DNA from: Diplonema papillatum | Taxonomy: Eukaryota > Euglenozoa > Diplonemea > Diplonemida > Diplonemidae | Length of the DNA: 64,000 nt | Assembly (NCBI GenBank): GCA_030068145.1 | Contig: JAPJBO010000063.1 | Coordinates: 248,001 to 312,000, forward strand | Direction: 5' to 3' | Shown: positions 39,457 through 50,809 of the stretch, piece by piece | Layout: each line of letters opens with the position of its first letter | How positions within the stretch are numbered: the stretch's first letter is position 1 | Position numbers and translations under genes: made by a program | The notes under the pieces: generated by a model | Told to the model about the DNA's origin: nothing | Database searches by the model: none | What the model saw: only the letters and a program-made list of their open reading frames with translations

Positions 39457-41000
39457 CCGGATGCGCCGCGTGGTTATCTCTGTCCGCGAAGAGTACACCT
39501 CCTCAGAGGAGAACATCGGGCACGTGCGTGCATGAGGATGGAAGCGTGAACAGCGCATTCCCTCCGCGCTGCCGCGATCCTTTCTCCCTCCCCTTGTGTG
39601 ACAAGGAAGAAAAAATCCTTGCGAACCCTAGATCTAGCTAATAAAGCCTAGTGTTCCTTCCGCGTGGAGGCACACGGAAGAGGGCCTCCGCAGGGGTGCC
39701 TACCCCCGCGAGTAATAGGTGCCTCTTCCAAGGCAGGTCTTATCTAGCAAGGTGGCCGGTGCTTCCTCACGGGCCCCGACGCACGCCGCGTCCTCCATCC
39801 TGGCAGCAGGTGGCAACTGCCACCTGCTCGCAAATCGCACAAGCGTAGCCACTTCTCGCGCCAGTCCATGTTCGAGTTGCCGCCGTTCTTCCATGGACTG
39901 TCAGGGTGTATCGCCTCGTTTTCTCATGTGCCACGGTGGATCAGGCTCCGCAAAGAATGGGATTGCGAAGGGGTCCAATACCTTGCCAAAATTGCGAAAA
40001 GCCCTTTCGCTTTCCCACAACGCTGAGGATAGAAGAGTGGTAACCCAGCTGTTACCACTGCACAAGCCAAAAAAGAAACATCACGCAACTCATTTAGAAA
40101 GAAAGTATTGTCACCTGTTACATAGAGGGTGGGTGATCGTCACGTATCCACCACCAGCGGCTCTCACACAGTGAAATGGTCATGCTGGTGCGGTCATCCG
40201 TACTACCGCTTAAAGTAGATATCAAAACAGTCTCGACTCATGGAAGCGAATTTCACTCTAAAAGACTGACCAATCAAATCCCGCTCTGTTGGGTCAAAGA
40301 TCGTGTGAGTGAGTGTGTGGGTGTGTGTTGGGGCCTGTCTTGAGGTGCCACTTCTGAGTAGAGTAGCGCACACATGTTTGTTTGCTGACACTCAGGCTCC
40401 GCGCTAATGACGGCCCCTATTGTGTCGGCGTTTGAAGGATCAAACTTGGTGCAGATATGGCACGATGTTGAGCGCGTAGCATTCCAAGCACACACTTGCA
40501 TCGTGTGGTACTCACGGCATTCCCCACATGCACAACAGGAGCCCGGAAATAGTGTGGTACTCATTTGCGTGCAAATGACTCCCTACAAATGCAACAAGAG
40601 CAGCCAAACTCGTCGTCATTACCACCCACAGCTGTGACGTGCATTGAACAATACCGGGGCTAGCGTCTGGCAACAGCAAGCATGCACAGCCATATCTGAA
40701 AACTGTGACGAGATGCATCGGTTCACTCGGGCTAAGGACAAAAGTCACTTCCGCAACAAGAGCCCGGAGAAAATGCGAATGCCTGTGCCATAGGTTGGCA
40801 TCGTAATTGACGCCGTTCCCTCTCCTTGGGAATAACGCCTGATCAGTCCCCTTTCCTTCTACGTACTGTCAGTCGTGTGGTTGTGTGAAACACCCTGCGC
40901 TTACAGCGCAGGGCGTTTCAACTTTGGTGGCTACCGCGGCGTGCTGCCGCGTTGCCAGTTGCCCCATATACAATTTGCGGCAACAAAAGCATCAGAATCG

Positions 41001-41284
41001 ACATCAACATCAACATCAACATCAACATCAACATCAACATCAACATCAACATCAACATCAACATCAACATCAACATCAACATCAACATCAACATCAACAT
41101 CAACATCAACATCAACATCAACATCAACATCAACATCAACATCAACATCAACATCAACATCAACATCAACATCAACATCAACATCAACATCAACATCAAC
41201 ATCAACATCAACATCAACATCAACATCAACATCAACATCAACATCAACATCAACATCAACATCAACATCAACATCAACATCAAC
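41001..41284 (+). repeat. (ACATCA)n hexanucleotide array, ~47 perfect copies
   Basis: Uninterrupted ATCAAC hexamers over ~284 bp, with degenerate GCAACTGCAACGGCAACG at the right edge. It is open in most frames (poly-IN, poly-ST, poly-HQ) but has no gene context. Perfect homogeneity implies recent expansion. Confidence 0.95.
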
Positions 41285-41913
41285 AGCAACTGCAACGGCA
41301 ACGGCAACGCCCAGCTCTGTGCGTCACGCTTTCTTTCGAGAAAGAAAATGAAAAACAGTCTGGAAAAAATGAAAGAAACAAGTCGTTACTTTACGAATCA
41401 GTGCTTCCGGTTCCGTCGAACCCGAGAAAAACGGTGAGGGGAAACCCGCTCAAAAATCGCAGGGAGATCAGCGCCTCATTCTGACTCGTGTGCAGTGGCA
41501 CCTGCTTATGAAGACTGTTTCCCCTTCCGTCCGCAACCCTACATACATCTGCGTCCCAGAATGATCCGTCCGCAAGCAGCCAAGGTGTAAGCGGTTGTTG
41601 TTCACACAAATCAAAGCCAAACGGAGCTCAACTCGCGAGGGAACCTTCAGCATCCTTTTGTTCTTTTCTTTTTGCGTAAGCACCTGCTTCGTAGAATATC
41701 CTCGAGCCCGTCAGTTGCAGAGTCGCAAAGGAGCGAACCAGCGACGTACCTGTGCTTCCGATACTGGTCGCGTGAATCAACCCCCCTACAGCGCACAATT
41801 CGGATGCTCCCGGGAGGCGGCGGGGTTGTCTGCACGTTCCTGCATCAAATGGCTCCCGTACACGGAGGCGAGGCTACTCTGCCTCAGGACCCTGACAGGC
41901 ACGCGAACATCCT

Positions 41914-42089
41914 GCACGGTGGAGTCCAGCCTCAGAAGCGGGAGTTAAAAACTGGAGTTAAAAACTGGAGTTAAAAGCGGGTGTCACGCCCGCCTTCAGG
42001 TGTGGATTCGCACGCATTTTTGGCTGTAGCGCACCGGCTTTTCGTCTCGGGCACACCTTCTAACTCCAGCTTCTGAGGCTGGACCTCAC
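41914..42089. mobile_element. Fold-back element (CCAGCCTCAGAAG family) with duplicated flank
   Basis: Left GGAGTCCAGCCTCAGAAGC, right AACTCCAGCTTCTGAGGCTG then GACCTC. A 14-bp unit GGAGTTAAAAACTG is repeated inside the left arm. GCACGGTGG precedes the element and appears again right after it (GGACCTCAC|GCACGGTGG), which could be an 8-9 bp target duplication. Confidence 0.75.
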
Positions 42090-43379
42090 GCACGGTGGAA
42101 CCATATTATCAGTGCCCCAGTCTCTTCTCCTTGCGAGGAGTAGAAGGCACAGTCAAGCAACGACGTGTTGCTCGGACCCGTTCTTATGATGATGATGATA
42201 TTGATTTTTTTGGCAACCCGCAGGGAGGGTGGCCAAGTATATACACTGTCAGCTACTTGCCGGTTCTGTCTCGCGGGGTCTGGGCGCGAGCCTCAGAGCT
42301 TAGTTGCCGTCGGTGTTTCAATTGGGGAAACATGCCCTTGCTACTACCGGACCGAGGACGAGCGAAACCCGGGAAGGACAGCTAGGTCCCACCAACACAG
42401 CGGTGAAAGAAAGAAGAAATACAAAGAAACAGAGGTACCTAATCACCCATCGTTATATTTCTTACGGTGTGCACAGCGTCTTGCACTCCACGTTCTTCAC
42501 GAAGCGCGGATGCCTGAGAGGCAGTGTCCTGCCCAAACATTAGACTACGGCTTCTCCACCTAGCATCCTACGCACGTTCCCAAGCCTGCAGGTTTGCATT
42601 CTGAAGCAGGGTCTCGATGCCGAGAGGTTACGGAATAGTTCCCTGGGCCACATTTAGCGAGCTTGCGCAGTTCTGCTGACGTGTAGTTGACCGAGTACGG
42701 CCTTCCCGTTTCTTGTATTTATCACCTGCCCGGGTCAGTCTGTCATCACGTGCTTCGTGCAGCGCACGTCTTTGGACCTGTGTGTTTTTGCGGTTCAAAA
42801 AGATGAACCAGCGAGAAGGAAGTAATTATTTTCCAAAAAAAAGCACCCGGAGCAGGGATTGCATTTGACCGTCGTGCCAGTGAGCCAGTGCCTGAGACAT
42901 TGTTTTTGAAGTATCTCTCTGGCCTAGACTACTAGGTGGTGCTGACGGCCTGGCTTTTTTTTTTTTACTTAACTGAACCCTGCTTGGGATGAACACCCCC
43001 TAATTTACGCAAGGCTTGACAAGCAACCCGAAAGAATTGCCATACCATCGAATACTGCAGAGTTCACAGTGCTGCAGTTCACGGAGGGAACATTCCCAGC
43101 GTAGCCGAATACCTGCAGGGCCAACCAATGCCACAACTTCCTGTTTACTTTCTGAACGGTGCACTTGTACTGTGGGGACATTTCCGGAACAAGAGTCGCT
43201 CATGAAAAAGAAAACGAAGCCAACGGAAAAGGGCTACCGGAACCTACCCCAGAGTTATACTCTGGGCACGGGATGAACATTTGCCTTATCATTTTCATCA
43301 AGAATGATGATCAGTTGATGCTGATCGTCCGTTACTTCGTTTGCCGGCGTAAGCCCCAACTCCGGAAATGTTCCTGTGC

Positions 43380-43470
43380 CAACAATGCATTGTTCGTATT
43401 TAGAATTAGTGGCAGCGAACTACATGCAACTTACCAAAACAGGTGAGTTCCGCAGTGCGCACAAACAAGC
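43380..43470 (+). repeat. Dispersed repeat (AACAATGCATTGTT family)
   Basis: CAACAATGCATTGTTCGTAT, GTGGCAGCGAACTACATGCA, ACTTACCAAAACAGGTGAGT and CAGTGCGCACAAACAAGC match 25,222-25,335. It is followed at once by a MITE-end fragment (GCACCTGCTTTGTAGAAAGT). Confidence 0.75.
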
Positions 43471-45007
43471 ACGCACCTGCTTTGTAGAAAGTATTTGGGG
43501 TGGCCGCCAGCAGCGAAACACTCGCGGGTGGCTCACCCTGCTCATCTTTACGGAGGACTAGAGAACCGATACAACTGCAAAACCTGGATACTCCCAGCGG
43601 ACGAGACTCAGGATTGTCTTGTATTTCTCTCAGCGTTGCTTTTTGTGTGTGGATACAACCCGTTTCCACATCAATCAACGTAGATCGTCGTGGGCGGGCC
43701 TGTCTGCTAGACATGGTCCACGCTGCTGAAGCACGTAATGTGCCGTGGCTTCGAAAACGAAACGTGGTGCCTCGAGAGGATGCAGTGTTGAGCAACACCC
43801 CTCTCTTTCTCTCTCCACTTGCTCGTACCGCAGACTCCGAAGCATTGCGTACAAGACTAAACGTTGCACCGAATATTTCCCGAAGACACAACCTCGGAGT
43901 TCAAGCCAACTTTCACTCTACAATGCGGCCGACGAACCGTCCCGTGCATCAAATCTGCCAAGGCAGGTGAAATCCACGGTGAAATTCCAGCCGTAGAAGA
44001 GTGGGTGTGATATGAGGAAATATCGCGAGCCTTGAAGAAGACTTGCGTCAAACATGCACGGGAGGCAGCGTTTTGAGCTACGACTGCCCCCGCAATGGCA
44101 AAGGACGCGGCCGACCACACTTCTTCTCGTCTACACGTTCCAGTCAAATTGTGTGCACCTTCTGTCCCTCCCCCTTCCACTCCTCTGCCGCAAAAACCCT
44201 GTTATTTATCATTCCAACAAAGGCAGGAGGTGAGTACACAACATACGATTAACCCCTTACGGACGGAGGGGGAGGAGAGGTTGTCCAGCGCGCAGAAAGC
44301 CTTCTGGGGAATCTACGGGTCAAACCCGAGAGTCTTACGACTCCAAAATGGGAAACCTGGCGCTCCTTGGAAAGGTTTTGTAACACATCTCTTCACAGCA
44401 GCAATCATTGCTCCTTTTTGGCATGCCTTTGCTCTGGATGCCCAGTGTGTCCGAACTCCAGCTCGGGTTCTGGCTTTTTCGACATAAACATGTGTCTCCC
44501 GTCCGTATAGGGTTAACACAGGTGAGCTGCATGGAGTCGAGGAGGGTTGCCCTCCGTGTGGATGCACCTTTAGGCGAAGCCCATTCATCCAACGATCCCG
44601 CGCTGCACCCGGGACCATCACCGGCTACAGGCCCAATATGCGAAAGGAACTAACAAAATCCTTCTACAACGACGGCTTCTCCGTATTCGTGCGGGATTGC
44701 CGAAAGGGAAGGACGAACACGTTGTGTGTGATCTTTCGGACACCCATCACTGCACAAAACACTGCACCACCGTTTGCTGTCATTTTTCTGAGCTGCGACG
44801 GCAGCGTTTGTGCCAACCTCCGTTCTTTGCCAAATACTTGCCATCGCACTCTGTTTCCTTTTCGTCTACCCTGTGTTTTTACATAAGTGCCAGCTTGGAA
44901 GGAAATACTCGACAATAACTGCCAGACAAAGAACCGAAGGGGTCCCAAGTGCTGTAACTACCAAACCACGTGTTGGACGGACGTGAGGTCATGCGGGTCT
45001 ACCCCAA

Positions 45008-45162
45008 CACGACAAATTTGTTTGTGCGTGCCGGTTGATCGTTCGTCCCACTTGTATTTACCCTAGGTAAGGAATTCTGATCAACCACCAAAATATGCTG
45101 CCTACGTCTTTTTAGCCTGCACAATACGGGCAACCCACAAGATTGTTAGTACTAAAAAAAAC
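45008..45162 (-). repeat. Fold-back repeat family 2, inverted copy
   Basis: GTGCGTGCCGGTTGATCGTT, CCCACTTGTATTTACCC, GGTAAGGAATTCTGATCAAC, ATGCTGCCTACGTCTTTTTA, GCCTGCACAATACGGGCAAC, CACAAGATTGTTAGTACTAA: full reverse complement order of the copy at 31,188. Confidence 0.85.
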
Positions 45163-45457
45163 AGGTCAAACGTCCTGAGAGAGAGAACAACACACGGTGG
45201 TGTAAGCGAAGAACAAATCAGATTGTGTTTGTATTGCATTTTCTCCTCTACCTCTACATTTCCTCCCTTCCATTCGGAGTCAAAGCAGCTACGTCGAGTA
45301 TTTCCTTGGATACTAAAACCCGGCAGGTGAACGCTGAGTAAGCGCGTGAACGCGCTCTCTTCTGCAATCATCCGAACTACCCCACAATTTGACAAAGGGA
45401 TTGTGGGAGGGGCAGATTTGGCCAATCTGGTACCCAAAATCGACTACAAAGCGACTA

Positions 45458-45651
45458 AAATACTCGAGGGACTGCCTTGTGCTCATTTCGAAGGAGGCTA
45501 GAGGGGGAGAAAACAATACAACTACAAAGTGGGTCTTTTTTTGTTGAACGCTTGCGCCCGCCACTTAACCCAGATTTACGTGTGTTTCGTGTGGGCTTCA
45601 GCACATTTACCTCCTTTGATCTATCGCAACTGGCAGTCTCCTCAAGTATTT
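45458..45651 (-). mobile_element. 194-bp MITE, inverted full copy
   Basis: Ends AAATACTCGAGGGACTGCC and CTGGCAGTCTCCTCAAGTATT(T); followed by CCTACAAAGCAGGTGCTTAT, the same outer flank as the copies at 17,750, 25,149 and 50,463. Confidence 0.9.
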
Positions 45652-46319
45652 CCTACAAAGCAGGTGCTTATACAACAAAAAAAAACGATACCAGATCCGT
45701 CCTGCCCTACCACAGTGCTGTAAGGTGATATTGTCAGAAACCACGCATTTTCTTTCCCGAAGTGCGGGTTTTCGGGAGATTTCGGGCACGAAATCTTGTT
45801 GCGTGCTATACAGTGAAAAAATCGAGGGCTCCGACAACAAACGAAAAATTGGTTCTGGCTCTGGGGGGAGCTCGGTCAGCCCACCGGCTCGATCTGATTC
45901 TCCTCATGCGTCGCCTGAAGTAGCAAAACGCAAAAAAATAAAAGTAAAAAATGAAGTGGCAAAAAAAAAGGGTTTTCCTCTGTCGCAAGTCCAGGGGAGG
46001 GCGAGGAAAGCTTCAGCGTTACGTTTCCTTGTAGCCACTCGTGGTTCAAAGCGTCGCCCGTTTCTCTTGCCCTGCTTTCGTGAGCTGGCGACGTGGCACT
46101 TTTTAATGTTGAGACAAGCTGTCGCGACTGCCACAGGATGTAGCAAATATCAATGCTGTTGCCACCGCAAGGCGTACCAGCCACTGTAAAATTCAATACG
46201 ACAGCGCCGTATTGCTGCCACTGGATGGATTTGGCTGGGCCCCTCCGAACCAAAACCCAGTCGAGAAGAATGCTTGAGTGACCACAGCACGTCAGATTTA
46301 CAGGGTCGGTCTTTGCGCG

Positions 46320-46710
46320 GCACTGCTGCGGAGGTGAAGGCCACGGTGCTGCGGAGGTGAAGGCCACGGTGCTGCGGAGGTGAAGGCCACGGTGCTGCGG
46401 AGGGATCTCGACGACCGTGCCCAACGGGAGACGGCGACAGAAGACGTCGCGCTCGCCATGCGGGTGTACGTTCGAGCCTGCATCCGTCGTGGCATCACCA
46501 CCTGATTTAGGGAGGCCAAAAGATGCCCACCGCTCACCAAGGGCGCTACCTCGAGACGTACGAGATCTCGTTCGGCGTCCCCAAATCGTCCCTCGACAGC
46601 GTTCTGGCATCTACGGTTGCTACAGGCGTCTACGGTTGCTACAGGCGTCTACGGTTGCTACAGGCGTCTACGGTTGCTACAAGGGTCTACGGTTGCTACA
46701 GGCGTCTACC
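46320..46710 (+). repeat. Two minisatellites upstream of the protease gene
   Basis: At 46,325-46,400 a 23-bp unit (CTGCGGAGGTGAAGGCCACGGTG, split here as CTGCGGAGGTGAAG and GCCACGGTG) is repeated about 3.5 times. At 46,610-46,710 the 19-bp unit TACGGTTGCTACAGGCGTC is repeated five times. In addition, a ~45-bp stretch with CGTACGAGATCTCGTTCGGC at 46,537-46,585 recurs at 46,850-46,895 inside the proposed first exon of the protease gene. Confidence 0.85.
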
Positions 46711-46751
46711 TCTCCACGTCTGAGGAAGCCCGACAAGAGTAGACCGAGATC

Positions 46752-49700
46752 ATGATCGGTGGCTCTGCACCCCTCTCGAAAGCTATCCAGTGGCACGAGA
46801 TGCTTGGTCATCGCTCGAGAGGTATCGTCCAGTGCCGCGGCCACTGTTCACGAAGGGCGCGCCACCTCGAGCCGTACGAGATCTCGTTCGGCGTCCGCGT
46901 GTTTAGGCTGCGCGAGGGCTCCCCTCCCTACCGTCTCGGCTTGCTCGCCTTGCAGAACGTCTTTTCTTCTTTTGCTTTTCTTGGTTGTGCCGTTCCGTCA
47001 CGCGGGGCAGCTGTTCGTCTATCTCGGGCAGTCTCAACCTATGCAGCAAAAAAGGCGACCGGAGAACAGCATAGGGGGGGAAAACAGAAGAAAGGGGGGA
47101 AAGGAGCCGACGCCAGCAAAGCAAACCCGGCAAGAACCCACCCGCCCCCCGCCCCCCCTTCGCCTATCGCACCGGGCTCTCTCTCTCCGCCAGCCGGGGG
47201 GGCGAAAGAAAAAAGTACCGCGCATATGTCGGAACCAAACTACAACACGCACTACGCGTACCAACCCCCTCCCCCCCAGTACAATGCGCCGAGCTACTAC
47301 CCGCAGCAGCCCATGCAGCCGCACGGGCAGCAGAGGAACGACCAGCAGCAGCCGGGGGGAGACTACCAGTCCGGGTACCAGTCCGCCGTGCGCGACATGT
47401 CCGGCGGCCGCGGCGTCGGCTCGCAGCTCGCGTTGTCGCTGCTGAACGCGACGCTCTTTCTGGGGGTCCCGCTGTACTTCCTCTACCGGATCAACCGGGG
47501 GAACGCCGGAGGCGGCTCGAAGATGATGAACCAAATGATGGAGCAAATGAACCCCATTCCGAAGCGCAACTTCCGCGTCACCTCGAAAGAGACGAAGTTC
47601 AAGGACGTCATCGGCATCGACGAAGCGAAGGAAGAGGTCCAGGAGTACGTCGACTTCCTCAAGCAGCCCCGCCAGTACACCGAGCTCGGCGCGAGGCTGC
47701 CGAGGGGAGCTCTTCTGACCGGGAAGCCAGGGACCGGTAAGACGCTGCTCGCGCGCGCGGTTGCGGGCGAGGCGGACGTGGCGTTTTTTTCGGCCGGCGG
47801 CGCCGACTTCATCGAGATCTTCGGCGGCTCCGGCCCGAAGCGGGTCCGTGAGCTCTTCGCCGAGGCCCGCGCGAACGCTCCGGCGGTGATCTTCATCGAC
47901 GAGCTCGACGCGGTCGGCAGCAAGCGATCGACCGCCGGTGACCAAGGGATCGGCGGCGAAGAGAATCGGACGACCAACGCGCTCCTCGAGGCGATGGACG
48001 GAATGACCACCAAGGACAACGTCGTCGTCTTCGCGGCGACCAACCACCCCGAGGCCCTGGACAGCGCCCTCGTGCGCGCCGGGCGGTTCGACCGGAAAAT
48101 CGACATACCGGTGCCCGACGAGAAGGCACGGACCGAGCTTTTCGACTTCTACGGGAAAAAGATCGTCACGGCGGCGAACTACGACGAGAAGGCGAAGGCC
48201 CTCGAGGCCGAGCGGACGCAGCGGAAGCAGGACGCCGAGAAGAAGAAGAGCGCCCCGGACCGCAAGATCAAGGAGGAGGAGCTGAAGAAGAACGAGGCCC
48301 GCCTCAAGGAGCTCGTCGCCTCCGACCCGAAAAAGCCGAACCAAGACGCCATGGAAGACATCCTCCAGAAGCAGATCCGGGAGCTGAAGGCCCAGCTGGA
48401 TCCGGAGGAGGACCAGTCGATGGCGTGCAGCGAGCCGCCGACGGACACGGAGCGGGAGCTGATGGCGAATGCATCCGCGTACTTGGCGGCACGCACTCCG
48501 GGGATCACCCCCGCGACCATTGCGACCGTGTGCAACGAAGCGGCGATTGTTGCTGCGCGAAAAAAGAAGTCGTTTGTCAACCTCGAAGACGTGCAGGACG
48601 CGCTCGACAACGTCCTCATCGGCAAGAAGCACCGGCAGCGCATGACGCCCGAAGCCCTGAAGCGTGTCGCGTATCACGAAGCTGGGCACACCGTCGCCCA
48701 GTGGTTCCTCTCGACGCAGAGCTCCGTCATCAAAGTCTCGATCATCCCCCGCGGCCGGGCCGGCGGCTACACGCAGTTCCGCCAGCCCGAGGAGCTCGAC
48801 CCCAAGACGCAGCGGTTCCTGACGGAGCAGATCGTCGTCATGCTCGGCGGCCGTTGCTCGGAGAAGATCTTCTTCAACGACTTCACCACCGGCGCGCACG
48901 ACGACCTCCAAAAAGCGTTCCAAGCCTCCCAGAACCAGGTCTCCGTCTTCGGCATGTCGAGCCTCGGCCACTTCTCCCTCGACCCCCAGTCCGAAGCCCG
49001 AGGTCGGGCCTTCTCCCATGTTTCGGAAGATCTGAAAAACCGCATCGAACGAGAGGTGCGCTTGTTTTCCCCTTTACAGTCCCTTTGCGGCTTTGCCCTG
49101 CAATGTTCCTTTTCGGTTTCGAACATCGCATTGTTGGTTCTACAAAATGTGTAGTTGGCAGGCACTCGCACAACGTGTACATGAAACTTACCCACGCGGG
49201 TGAGTTTTCCGCTTGTCCGCACAAACCAACAAAGCGCAGTCGTTGTTATTTTGAGTTCTAGCAATCTTGCGAGTGGGCCCTGCGAAGTAGGTGGGAGAAC
49301 GATCAGCGCTCACAAGGCCTCACTTGCCATCATCAGCCTTGAACTGTGTGCCGTGAAAGAAGAAAAGATGGACCCGCCTTCTGTGACTGAAGTGAAGGAG
49401 TTGTACGTAGCGCTGAAGAAATGGAGCATGCCTGACCTGGAAACGATGGCCGGAATCGCAATTCCAATCGCGGACCTGATCGCGGGAGGGATGAGCTGCG
49501 CGAACGCGGGGATCATCCGCGCGTTTGGTCTGAGGCTACCAAAACAAGATGGAACAGGTAGGACAGCAAAACGGGGCGTCGATCAGCGTTGCCACTCGCC
49601 ACCGTTGCGGTGAGGCAACTTCTGCGAAAGCACTCGACAAGAATGTCTCAAGAACGAGAGCGTGGGGATCCAAGATGATCAGATACCGTCGCAGTCCACT

Positions 49701-50809
49701 GCTGTAAACGATGCCGTCTCAGGATCGAGGGAAGTCATTTTGGCTCCCACGGCACTCCCCAAAAGTTGCTGCGGTCAATTAGGCAGTCCCAGTCGGGTTT
49801 CTCTTGTCTGCATCAGTCGCAAGCTGCCACCTCGTGGGCACCAGGTACGAAGTGCGAGGGACCAGAGACCAGGCCGTGCGACGCCAGGGGATAGGGGTGG
49901 ACCTGCTTAATTTCCGTTATTGCCATCTTCCTCGTTACGATCACTTTTGCTGCAATTTTGACTTCGCTCAGAAGCTTTGCTTGGTTTCGGCCCTGGACTT
50001 GTTGCCCACCAGGGAATAGTACCAAAACGTCTTGAACATGGGCACACAACAGTAAACAACCGGACCAGCAAAAGCGAAGTTCCACCGTGCATAAGTGCCC
50101 AGCTGTCCATTTGTACGCAGTGCATGCAAGGAGTCTTTGGGAGGCCGGGAACCTCACACGAATCCAACTGCAGGCGCGAGAAATTGTGAACAAATGCTTC
50201 GAAGAGTGCTTGGCTCTGCTGACGGCAAACAAGGACAAGGTACGCTTTTCTGCATATTTCAGTTCCGAGTGATTCCCAAGATTAGGGTCCGTAATTTCGG
50301 CTGCTTTGTTGCGGCAACCTGACCCTCCAGGAGCAAGCTACCGGACTGGGTCTGCATGTGGAGGCGGGGATCCGCGCTACGCTCGGGAACCCGATCGCAA
50401 CACCGTCAGCAGGAGTGTGTGTACACAAAAAAATGTTTTTGTATAAGCACCTGCTTTGTAGGAAATGCTTGAGGAGAGACTGCCAGTTGCGATGGATCAA
50501 AGGAGGTAAATGTGCTGTAGCCCACACGAAACACAGGTAAATCTGGGTTTAGTGGCGGGCGTAAGCGTTCAACAAAAAAGACCCACTTTGTAGTTGTATT
50601 GTTTCTCCCCCTCTAGCCTCCTTCGAAATGAGCACACAAGGCAGTCCCTCGAGTATTTTCCATCGGTCCTCCGTCCACTTTGGTACCTGATTGCTCTGTT
50701 AACAACACAGCTCGAGACGGTTGCGAAGCTACTTCTTGAGAAGCAAGAGATTGTTGAAGACGACCTGACTCGGATCCTCGGGCCTAAGATGCGCGTGAAG
50801 GACATCTAA
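46752..50809 (+). CDS. AFG3: Mitochondrial FtsH-type AAA metalloprotease (m-AAA/AFG3-like), three exons
   Basis: Exons 46,752-49,055, 50,174-50,239 and 50,711-50,809; splicing at GAG|GTGCGC, CTGCAG|GCG, AAG|GTACGC and ACACAG|CTC keeps phase 0 and gives 822 residues. Exons 2 and 3 supply the expected FtsH C-terminus (AREIVNKCFEECLALLTANK, then LETVAKLLLEKQEIVEDDL). Seen: basic N-terminus (possible presequence); one clear TM (~226-247); Walker A GKPGTGKT (~324); Walker B VIFIDELDAVG; arginine-finger region RAGRFDR; zinc motif HEAGH (~642) in VAYHEAGHTVAQW; LGGRCSEKIFF and TTGAHDDL as in m-AAA proteases. Role: ATP-driven degradation of inner-membrane proteins. Odd: pore loop IFGGSG instead of FVGVG, and ~85 extra charged residues (476-560) in the AAA small domain. 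Start uncertain: 47,226 (MSEPNYNTHY) is an alternative, and part of the sequence before it is duplicated upstream. Confidence 0.88.
49118..49305 (+). repeat. Two dispersed repeats in the first protease intron
   Basis: 49,118-49,220 matches the AACAATGCATTGTT family (CGCATTGTTGGTTCTACAAA, GTGTAGTTGGCAGGCACTCG, ACTTACCCACGCGGGTGAGT, CCGCACAAACC). It is followed by a fragment of family 2 (AGTTCTAGCAATCTTGCGAG ... GTGGGAGAACGATCA). The rest of the intron (to 50,173) has one short frame, MDPPSVTEVKELYVALKKWS, with protein-like composition but no recognised motif. Confidence 0.7.
50463..50658 (+). mobile_element. 196-bp MITE in the second protease intron
   Basis: Ends AAATGCTTGAGGAGAGACTG and GGCAGTCCCTCGAGTATTT, preceded by GTATAAGCACCTGCTTTGTAGG. 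It occupies 196 of the 471 bp of the intron, ending 52 bp before the last exon. Confidence 0.9.

Larger units (their letters stand above)
37966..46751. other. 8.8-kb intergenic stretch of arrays and mobile elements
   Basis: No gene supported. Contents: hairpin tandem array (38,497-39,456), a hexanucleotide array (41,001-41,284), a fold-back element (41,914), dispersed repeats at 43,380 and 45,008, an inverted MITE (45,458) and two minisatellites just before the protease gene. Around 40,545-40,600 the block CATTTGCGTGCAAATGACTC with GCAACAAGAG matches 34,565-34,610 in the channel intron. MITE-end fragments occur near 41,670, 43,470 and 44,875. Near 45,830-45,960 a short Ser/Lys-rich frame (KRKIGSGSGGSSVSPPARSD) could be an exon remnant. 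Confidence 0.55.

Noticed and set aside
40875..41484. Three + and one minus open frames through the hexanucleotide array
   Set aside because: Poly-IN/ST/HQ/LM translations of a microsatellite without gene context.
43406..43891. 161-codon minus-strand open frame
   Set aside because: Overlaps dispersed repeats and has no domain-like features.
47034..49019. 661-codon minus-strand open frame opposite the AAA protease
   Set aside because: Shadow frame; the + strand carries Walker A/B, HEAGH and spliced C-terminal exons.
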